64,000 bases of DNA. Source: Sceloporus undulatus (lineage: Eukaryota > Chordata > Lepidosauria > Squamata > Phrynosomatidae). A program made the translations under genes and the position numbers. Below the pieces are notes generated by a model, which had not been told where the DNA came from, did no database searches, and saw only the letters and a list, made by a program, of their open reading frames with translations. Shown here piece by piece: positions 13,701 through 24,800 of this stretch (the first letter of the stretch is position 1; each line of letters starts with the position of its first letter). The stretch lies in contig NC_056523.1 of NCBI RefSeq assembly GCF_019175285.1, positions 292,844,542 to 292,908,541 of the forward strand. Direction: 5' to 3'.

Positions 13701-15245
13701 ACGGGGCAGCGCGGACGTGACGTCCTCGCTCCGCGCCAGGGCGCCTAGTGCGCCCTTAGCGGGACCAGAATGAGTCCATTTCGGACTCCTTCCTGGTTTG
13801 CGGCGCCGCTTTGCGTCGCTGGGCGCAGCCTTCAGACGGCTGCACCCAGCGAAGCAAGGAGAAAGGGGCCAAAGCGGCCCTTTCTCTTTCTCCCCACCCC
13901 GCAGGGTGTCCTTGGGGCTTGAAGCCTCAAGGACACCCCTTTTCAGGCTGCGGGGAAGCGGCATTTTGTCGCTTCCCGCAGCCTGAAAAGCGGCGGATCG
14001 GGCCTCAGCAGCTGCCGTTCTGGCAGCTGAGGCCCTGATACACCGGGGAAGGGGGCGGGTACAGACCGCCCAAAATGGCGTCGTAACCCGCCTTAGTAAT
14101 CTTCAAAATCAGGGAAACACATAGTACATTTGTATCCATTTTAGCATTAAATCAGTCATAAAATAATTTCCCAGAGGAGTAATCAAATAAAACATACCTG
14201 TGCTTCCACTTCAGCAATGCTGAAGAGTGGAGGGCCCCCTTTTGTCAGCAAGATCCTATTAAGCGCTTCCCCGGCCATTTTTCGAGGCAGATACCAACTC
14301 AATGGAAATGGAATCCTTGAAGCAAACCATGGTTTTGTCACATTGTAGTAATTATCAGCTTCAACCCAGAAAGTGTGCATCTACACCATGACAATACAGA
14401 AAATTAACGTTTGAGAATAAATATGAGGCTTATGTCCTAATTTTGATCTCTTGGTAGATTTTAAATAATCCATGAAGGAAACTCTAGAGTTTAACCGTAG
14501 TGTTATTTTATGGCTAGGCTCAAAATTCACTTATTACAGATGGTTACATACAAACAAGAGTTTGAATATATAGCCTAAATTGAGGCTCAATATGATGGAA
14601 TTGGTTGACCAAAGATACAGTATTCAGAAAAGGTAACAAAAAGATCAAGTATTCCATTACAGTAATCCGTTTTATATTTTATTTTGATTCTTCAGGCACA
14701 GAGGTCTCCTACTCTGTCAGCAGTGAAACAAGCTTGAAAAGTACACCTTCAGGCTGAGTTGAAAACCCTACCTTTCTATTACCTGAGGTCCTTTCATGTC
14801 ACAGCAAACAAAACAGACAGAAAAGTTTGCATGCCATGGACAAATGTAATTCTGAGATTACTGTTGTAGCTGTTCTTCCACATGTCATTTGGTAGACAGT
14901 GCCTGTTGTATAAAATATTTGGCTAATGACTTATTGCCAAATTGTATTTTAGTTAAGGGATGAGGGATGGAATTTTGTTGTATATATTATGTTTTGTTTA
15001 GGTATTTTATTTATTTGCTTATGCAAATCGTTTATGTATTTTATGTAATTGTTTATGTAATTTTGTTTAATGTTTAATGATGGCTGTATTTTAGTTAAGG
15101 GATGAGGGATGGAATTTTAGTTTGTATACGTTATGTACTGTTTAGGTATTTTATTTATCTGCTTGTGTAAATCGTTAATGCATTTTATGTGTTTTTATGT
15201 AATTTTGTAAACCACTTTGATCGTTTTGGAAAGTCGGAATCAGTA

Positions 15246-15279
<34 letters not shown>

Positions 15280-16861
15280 GCAACTGACCTATTACTTAAA
15301 CTTAAGTCTAATCAGCACTGCTGAAATAATGTACAATGGGACCTCAATATCAGCAGAGGATCCATTCCGGACCCCCCCCCCCCCGTGGATACCAAAATCC
15401 GCATTGGGGACAAGTCCCGTTGTGCCCAATGGCAGCACGTGCACGTGGCCGCACCACCATTAAGAACAATGACCCTCCTGTTGCCCAACAGCAGTGAGAG
15501 CAGCGAGGTGGGCTTTGGGCAGCCAGGGCAGCAGTGACTCAGCCAGCCAGGCTGAAGGAAGGGAGGGAGGAAGGAAGTATGCAGAGGGCCATGGTGCTCA
15601 GCTGCCCAAAGAGGCATCTGGATCCACCCAAAAGAACCCCACATCAGGCCCCAGAGGAAGAGGAGGAGGCAAGCTTTGAAGCCAAGCTCAGCCCCCAGCA
15701 GCTCTGCAGTGGGTTGGAGCATAAGGCCAGTACCAGGTTCCTGCTTCACTCCCTTGGACCTTCTGGGTCGACGAGTGCAGCCTTCTTCCCCTGCCACCCT
15801 CAGCCTGCCATTCAGGTGAAGTCCCATTGTCCCTAATGGTGATGCGGCTACATGCACACGCCACCACTGGGGATAATGGGAGCTGTCCCTCATGGCAGCA
15901 CAGCCACGTGTACACTCTGCCACTGGGGACAACAGGAGGCTTGTTGTCTGCAGTTGCTTAAATCCACGGATGGCAAGTTTGCAGATACTGAGGTCCCACT
16001 GTAATTTGATACCACTTAAATGCCATGGCTCAATGAGATGGAATTATGGGATTTGTAGTTTTGTAATATATGTAGCCTTCTTTGTCAGAGAGCTCTAGTG
16101 CCATAATCAACTACATATTCCACAATTCCATAGCATTGAGGCATGGCAGTTAAAGCTTTGTCAAATTGCAATGCATTGCAGATTATATCTTTGTTTTGGT
16201 GCTGTTAAGCTTTATATGTGCCATTTTGTACCTCAGAATGGTGGCACATAAATGCTATGCCTCTATTCATCTAGTTGCTTAGCGATACAAACCAGACACT
16301 TATTTGTCATCTCATCTGCTGTTTATAAGAAATGAGCCATAGAAGCTTAGGCTACAGAGTTGCTAGAGCTTTTGATTCACTTTAGCAAAATAACTTGGTT
16401 TTCAATGTTCTACTTACCTGTCTTAAGGTCAAATGCTGATTTTAAAGAGATCTAATTTGACTGCCATAATTAACACTGGCTTATATTTCTCATAGAAAAC
16501 ACACATGGAGCCAAAATCCTACTGCTAGTTCTGACTAGAATAGAACTGTTTAATCAATTTACAGATATGTAGATTCACCATTCAACAATTTATTGAATCA
16601 GTCTACTTTAGCTGGAACTAACCAGCCAAATTCCAGCTATGAAGGTCAATCCAAATCTAAACTCTATTCAGATAGTAAACTAAACATGTCTTTGATTTAG
16701 GAAAGATGGGACAATGATGCATAAACTTTGGTCACAGAATAACTATTTTACCAAAGCAGGATGTAGTTTTTCTTCAAGTAGTGCAATATATGCCAGTGTA
16801 TCAGCTCCTTCTTTTGTAGACAGTTCATAATCAGCATTGTATTTCTGGCAGNNNNNNNNNN

Positions 16862-16917
<56 letters not shown>

Positions 16918-19900
16918 GCAATATTATTTATGCAGCTTTCATGGGAATCTTTTTTTTTTAGTACAAAAAATTGTAATGTTAAATAGATATACATTTCTTA
17001 ATTAAAACCATGTACAGTAGATAATAATATTCTAGTCTCAACATTTCCTCCAAGTTAACAGGCAAAGTAGAATTATGATATAACTGTTAGACTTATACAT
17101 TCTAGGCTCACATGGTGGAACATGTGAATACTTGCCCCAAACATCAGATATCTGCATAAATTTGGGCTAAATGAAAACATTCTAACAAAATTAACTATTC
17201 ATAATTATGTCATATCCTTCAGATGTGCCTGTCATAATATAGTCACCCCTCCTAATGTGAGGATCTAAGATCTGCACCCTTGAATATACACCGAGGGGCA
17301 ACCTCCACTATTTGCAATGGCGCACGCACTCTTGCCGCGCGCACAGGGGCACGCTCCATTTAATCCTATGGGGCTTGAATAAGTGCAAGTCTCCATTTTC
17401 GCAGGGGGGATCTGGAATAGATCCCTCGCAACTGTATTTAGTATTTAGAATATGGCAAGGGATGGCAAGAAAACACCTTCTCTCTTCTAAAATATGTAAA
17501 TGGGTCATTAATAATATACTGGTGCTCCTGTTTGCCTTCTTTATTGCTTTTCATGAGTAAGCATACAGAGATTGCATTGTGATATGGCTTTCCACAGGAT
17601 TCAAGCAAAATCCTTCCCTCCTCTGCCCTGTGCCACATTCTCAATCAAGGTACAGCCATTCCTGAATGCTCTGTCACTCAGGAATTTTACATTAAACAGA
17701 ACGTTTTCTGTGCTTAAGGTAAGAACAGAGCAATGTGCTTGTCCTCTGATTTTATATACACAGGTTGCTAGCAATAGGAGCCTTGATATATTTAGGGTTA
17801 AAGGAAGTGGATTGCTGGAATGTCCTATGCAAACCACTAGGTCCTGCTTGAGTTAGAAGTGTCTACTAAAGTCACAGGTATGGTCTGGCTGGCACAAAAA
17901 GAAATGAGAGTGCCAGAAAGGTTTTGCAGGATCCACTCTGCAGGCTGATTCCCAGGGATTCACACAGACTATGAAAGAAAGTTGTAGAAAGACTGCATTT
18001 TTAAAATTCAGTTTACTCTGCCTATCTATTAGAAGGTTTGATGGTATATTGTTGATTTCTTAGTACATACAGCTTGTTTGCTTTCACTCCTTAACAGGGG
18101 AGATGGTAATCAAGCCCCAGCAAGGGTGTTCTTTTTCCAGAATGTTCCTTAGTCACTGACTCGTGATCCTTTCACATCGTCATCCCCCCCCCCCCTGTCT
18201 TTCCTGTTCTTGATGTTCTGGTTTTCTGAAAAACTTCCAGCAACTGAGTCTCTAATGTTCTAATTTCAGTGTTAATACTAAGCTGAAAGAAATTCTTAAT
18301 AAATAAAAAACTGAAAGACTATTTCTGTCCTTCTCCATAAACAATCAAAGAATCAAACAACAGAACAAGCAAATTTAGTTTTGACCTTATGAATATTAAA
18401 GATATTAAAGTTGGAACATTATCAGAAATTAAGTAATAAGTAATATTTAAGTGACAACCTAAATATTCACAGTCTACTTCTTATTTAAACTACTGTTTAG
18501 GTATCTGCAGCAGAGTTCATTTTTAATTAAATTACCTGATTTAAATTTACTAAATCCATTCATGAAATCCTCTCCTATTGTCTTGGAAATCTGTAATAAA
18601 TTCTCATAGAAATTTCTGAATGTTCTGTTTGAACGAAATATGAATAAACAGTACTTTAAATATATGTTAGACATCTTCCTCTTTTCCAGCTTTGAACAGC
18701 AGAACACAAAATATCATAAGATAAATGATACAAAATCCATTCAGATTTCAAAGTGACTTGCCATGTAGCATGGGGGGATGCTGCTATTCAGGTAACACAA
18801 ATAATATTTACCACAAGCCCCAACTCCTTTAGCGTCACAGAACTAGAAGGGAACCGTCCAATTAAAAAGATTGTATGTACAGCATTGTGTAAATTTACAG
18901 CACTTTATAAATAAAGGTTAATAATAATAATAACAGGTTTGGGGATCCTAATTAACACTATGGTCTAAATCCAATTGTTAGTTCCAACTACAGTAAACCT
19001 GGATCAATGGGAACTTAGTAAGTCAACACTTATATAAATTTTGCTGATTCCATGAATCTGCTATAGTTGGAACTAACAACTGGATTTAGGATCATACACT
19101 TCAACTGACTATTTAATTCATATTCTGTTGTATCACATAATGTGAATGAAGAATTTAAAATGAAATCAACCCAAGGGAGAAGTAGCAATATGTTGTAGAG
19201 AGAGACACAAGGAACCTTAAAATGATATTAGATTTGTTATTACACAGTTATGGCAAAAATGCTAAATCTGAAAAACAGATTTAGGGGCTGTACAGACCGC
19301 CCTGAAGGGGCTGTCTGCAACCACCCCTTTCTGTTCCCGAGGGACACCACAGCAGCCAAAACGTGCAGCGTCCCTCCACACCTAAAAGAACACGGAAAAA
19401 CCAGGTTCTATTAGGAGCGCACGCCCGATGCCATGAGTGTGCCATTAGCACGCTGTGGCTCATCAGTGACACAGGCACAGTGCAGCAACATACAGATGCT
19501 ATGCGGCGCTTGCATCATGGACACGCGCTCCATGTGGGCAGGGCCGCGCAGTCATGGCGGTGCTCATACATACTAGGGTTTGGGAGTATGCAGTTGCTGT
19601 GCGCCCCCAAACCCTAGTATCCGCAGCGCCACACTGCTTTTGGCCTGTCTGTACCGGGCCTAAGTCATACTTAGATTCCACCCACTTAAATAGTTAGGTA
19701 TAGCTTCCCTCACACATTGGCATTCCACAATCCCAGTTCTTTAGGGTTCCCAATACAGTGGTACCTCGGGATACGAAATACCCAGGTTACGAAATTTTCG
19801 GGATACGAAAAAATCCCATAGGGAATTATTGTTTCGGGTTACGAATGTTTTTTCGGGTTACGAAAAAACTTTTGGTGCTTTTTTCGGCTTTTTCGCACGG

Positions 19901-21825
19901 AATCGCGGCTTTTCCCCATTAGCGCCTATGGCAATTCGGCTTACGAAGGCTTTTCGGGTTACGAAAGCGGCCGCGTTACGAATTAATTTCGTAACCCGAG
20001 GCACCACTGTAGCATGGAAAGCATCTACACACAGGGAAAGCTGCCATGTTCAGGCTTATCATTCTGCACATGAAAAAAAATAACACATCTGAAATGTAAG
20101 GAGGGCAAAGCAAGTGCACTCTTCCCCTGGCATACTTATTGAACATTATTTGCAAACATTTGAATAAGGATATATTGCACATGTTTCTGCAACCACAGGC
20201 TGACTTACTCCCTAATCCAGGTTTTGTACTGCTAATAAGAGTCTACAGTGGTACATTTAGCCCATATCAATGGCTAATGACTGTGTGTGACTAGCTTAGC
20301 ATATACTACTTTAATTCATTTCACTGTTTTATTGTTGTCATTTATTAGTGATGTTTAATTATTGTTTTATTCTTTTTTTGGCAAAAAGTTTATCACAGAA
20401 ATATTACTAATAATCTGTAATAATAAAAGAAAATACCTGTTTGTTAAGAGCCACAAGACAATGAAACCTAGTCTCCTGAAAGTTGGCATGCATACTAAGA
20501 TCCAAAATACACTGCAGAAATAATCCAGTTTGAGACCGTTTTAACTGGCAGGGATCAGTGCTGGGGAATCCTGGGAATTGTAGTTTATTGTGGCACCAGA
20601 GTTCTCTGACAGAGATGGCTAAATGTATCATAAATCTACAGTTTTCAGAATTCCCTAGCATTGAACCAGGGGAGTTAAAACAGTCTCAAACTGGATTACT
20701 TCTGCACTGGACCTAAGGGAATTTAGGGGTGGGGATTACTTTACTTTTCAAAAATGCATTAGTGTAAATATGTAAGAGTTTAAAGTTTGCAGTACTTCAT
20801 CAGTCATTAGATGAAAGCTTTGCAGTAGGTACAAGGTGAAGCTGAGGGGAGGGCGGTCAGAGGGCATTACAGGGCTACCCTCTTCTCCATATGTTCATTA
20901 AGGATATGAAGTGGGCAGAACTCTTCCTGGATAGTGGGCTGTAAGGATGCACTATGGGAGCAGAGGTTCTTAGAGAACCTAGGGATACCCAGCAGCTGTG
21001 ATTTCATTCAAATTGAGTGGGCATATTGTCTTCCACTCTGATCACTGTGCAACCCAGGTTGAAGGCTTTGGTGATTGAAAGGCTATTCCAACCAATGTGA
21101 AATAAGAATTTGCGATAATAAGCAAGCCAGCAAGAACCAGGCTTTTCCATAGTCACCTCAACATCTAACTGCCATAAGAAACACTGTGTGTTGTTGAAAT
21201 CCTTTCTGTCTACTTCTTTGGCAGGAGGATGCAACCAACAAATAACTTTTTACTTTGAAAAAAAATGGAAATGCAAATGAAAACAGTAGTGACAACCCAA
21301 GTCTGAATCCTAAAAGCATCCATATACACACAAGTCTGTGCAGTTCATTTAGCATCAATTACTGCTAATGTTTCTTAAAAAAAAAAAAATAGAAGCCTTC
21401 TAGGCTTTAAAACTTTCAAATGTTGGTAATTCTGATACAAACTTGACACAAATGAGACTATAGATGTTATCATCCATGTTTTATGGAGGAGTAACTGATC
21501 CAGCACCAGCAAATTCAGTATCTTGTAGCAAGGCACAACACAAAGTATAAAGCAAGACCAAGAAAAGTATTCTTTAAAACCTGAATTTAGTGAAATACAA
21601 GATAGTACTTACTGAGACCCACCTGTTTTCTTAAGAAGTTTAATATTTTTGCTGGCTGAGAAATAACAGTGTCATCTAATATCAACAATGGCACACTGCC
21701 TAAAAATAAAAGAACCAACCAGGCAACATTATACAATTGAAAGAACCAGGCAACTTAACAGGCACAAAAGTTTACTCATATGAGAATTCTGATCAACTCA
21801 GCAGCAAGGGTTGGTGCTGCATGCG

Positions 21826-21859
<34 letters not shown>

Positions 21860-24800
21860 CCTGCCCTTTATCCGAAGATCTCAAGGCAGCTTACACTAAA
21901 ATCAGTTTAAAACAATAAATAATTACAAAAGTTTTAAAATACTAAAAATATATAAATTAGACAATTTAATACTGGTTAAAACAATATTAAATAATATAAC
22001 CATAAAACATGCAGCCTAGATAAAAATCAATTTCACCTGAAGGCTTTTTTAAAATTAAGTCTATTTATTGATGCCTGACTAGAACTACTAAGTTACACAG
22101 ATGAGTAGTTATAAATTTTATATGTTAATGAGATGAGCAAGTAAATAAAACAAATCTGGAAACACATGCACAGGAAGCAGTTTCACATTTATACCATTAA
22201 AATACAGCATGAAGAACCTGCCACCAGTCATACGCCTTTAAAGCCTGAAGGCTTTAATAAAAATGCCAAGTTTTGACTTGGCCCCCAAATGATCCCAATG
22301 TTGGCATCAATTGGGCATCCAGAGGGAGGGAATTCCACAACAGAAGTGCCACCATAGGAAAGGCCCTCCCATATACTCCCACAATGTATTTTCCCTATTA
22401 GTGGGACATGGAGGAGGGCCCACATCCAATTGATTTCAATTCTCAGGCAGGCATGTATAGAAAGAGGCACTCCCTCAAGTATCCAGGTTCCAAACTGTTT
22501 AGAGCTTTAAAAGTCATTGCCAAAGCCTTGAATTCAGAACAGAAACCTATTGTCAGCCAGTGCAATTCCTTCAGAACTGATGTTATATGATATGGAATTC
22601 CAGTGAGCAGTCTAGCTGCTGGTTTGCACTACCTGCAGTTTCGGAGTCATCTTCAAGAGCAGCCACACAGAGTGTGCTGCAATAGTTTAACAAATGCATG
22701 GACTACTGTGGTTAAGTTATCCTTATGCAGGAAATAAACCCCAAGCAATCAACCACTGAGTCTGTCTGAGTGTCCAGTGACAAGGATGAACCTAGATGTA
22801 GTCCCACATTACGTGCCTTTTATCTACGTAACACAAAAGCATCCTATTTGGCCCCCTAAACTTTTATATTTCTATTCATATTTTTATGTTTCTACTCAAC
22901 TACTAGATTTCTATTCAGTTTTTTATATTTCTACTCATTTCATACATGACAACATTTCACAGATGAAAACTGGGACACATGTGGCCAAGCAACATGAGAA
23001 TGTGGTAAGATGGCAGAAGTTATTAATGATGAAGAGCACACACGTTATGAGAGACTGCACCAATTTGGTTTTGCCTGAGCCTACTGGGAAGGTTAAGATT
23101 CTGCCTCCTCTTCTTCTCTTACCAGATGAAGACTGCAAACTATTTTTGCATTCTGAACACAGGTTGCAGCAAATGAAGTACGTTGAGGAGAATGGGGAAA
23201 AGTGGGAGGAGGAGAGAGAAACTGGACCATTTTAAAAGCATCTGAAAAACTGGAATGACAGATGGTTAATGGGAACTGTCTCTGCCAATCAGAAGACTTG
23301 GAAGGTATGATATTTTGGTTACTACATTGCACTAGTGCAATGGGATATACAGTGGTTCTTTCTCCCAGTGACAAATAAGGAATTATCATAAGCACTCAAT
23401 CATCCTGGCATCAATTCCTCACACACCCATATCCAATTGCAATGAGCCCTTATGTTGTAGAATTTCACTGGCCTGAGTTACTGCACTAGTATGATATCCT
23501 AAATATCTTGCCGCACTGATACAATACCTGGTTTGCAACATAATGCATGCACCTCTCCAGTGGTTACTTTGCTAAACAAAACTTTAGGCATATTCATCCA
23601 ACATTTTTTCTGCTTGTGTAGAATTAGGTGTGCATGTAATTGCTGCTTAAAGGCTGTCCTAAAAAAACTAATATACAGATTTAAAAAGGTAATGCAATAC
23701 CTCTTGGTGCTCTCCAACAATGATCAATAACTTTCACCTTCAGCGGTGCACCAGAAAACCTGGCATAAGCCTGCAACAAAGGTTTAAAGATGAATATGTG
23801 CAATTATTTATTCTTAACCATTTATAAATCTGAAATGTGAAAACAGCTAGGAAACCTAGATGAAGAAAAACTTACTTATTTGATTCACAGATTGCCCCAT
23901 CCCCAAAGTCCAAGGCGCATAACTACATTTTAATGATAATTTAATACACATCATGGCTTGCAATACCCAACAGTTAGAATACACAATGCACTGTAAAGTT
24001 CAGTGAAAAGTCAATTTACCCAAATGGCCAAAAGAGAAGTAGAATAAGTTACTGATTTTAAAATTCATGGTACTGGCCTTTGAACTAACTAGGTTTGATG
24101 TATAACACTGCCTCCTCTTCCCTTCTGAAGCTTTTCTGGGACACTAACAACACTAGAAATTCATGTGTTCTTGTTGTCAGCATTGCTTCTTCTTATTATT
24201 ATTATTATTATGCTTTATTTATATAGCACTGTTGATCTGTAAAAGCTACTTTTTTGTAGGGTGCATCTGCAATGATGCAGTTTGACACCTTTTTAAAGTG
24301 CTTTTGCTCCATCCTATGGAATCTTGAGATCTGTAGTTTTACAATGTCTTTAGCCTTCTCTGCCAAAGAGTGCTGTTGTCCCTCACAAAAACAAACCCCA
24401 GGTTGCTGTAGGATGGAGCTATGGCACTTAAAGTGGTGTCAAACTGCATTATTTCTACAGTGCAGGTGCAACCATGGTGTTCTCTCTAGGAATTTGTGGG
24501 TCCTTTGGCTAAAGCTGACCATAGAGTTGCATTGGAGGAGCTTCAAATGCCTCTCTAGGAATCTCCTTCAGTGCGACTTTTGGCTAGAGTTGGCCACAGA
24601 GTTGCCTTGGAGGACCTAGATATTCCTAGAGAGAACATATTAATAAAATCCGTGAATAATCAAATACACAAAAGTCAAAAGCTGCAAACGTGGAGGGACA
24701 AGTGTATCAATAATGATGATGATGATGATGATGATACATTCTTCAGAGCCATGCTTCCCAGGTACAACTGAAGTGAGCCTTTTCCCACCCAGGGTGGCCA

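Noticed and set aside
15312-15932. 206-codon antisense frame in MTX3 intron 4
   Set aside because: It spans the expanded Tigger MITE; the sequence is repetitive and has no recognisable domain.
22777-23235. 152-codon frame in MTX3 intron 2
   Set aside because: It starts outside and runs into a dispersed repeat whose other copy (47.8-48.1 kb) is not open; no protein similarity seen.
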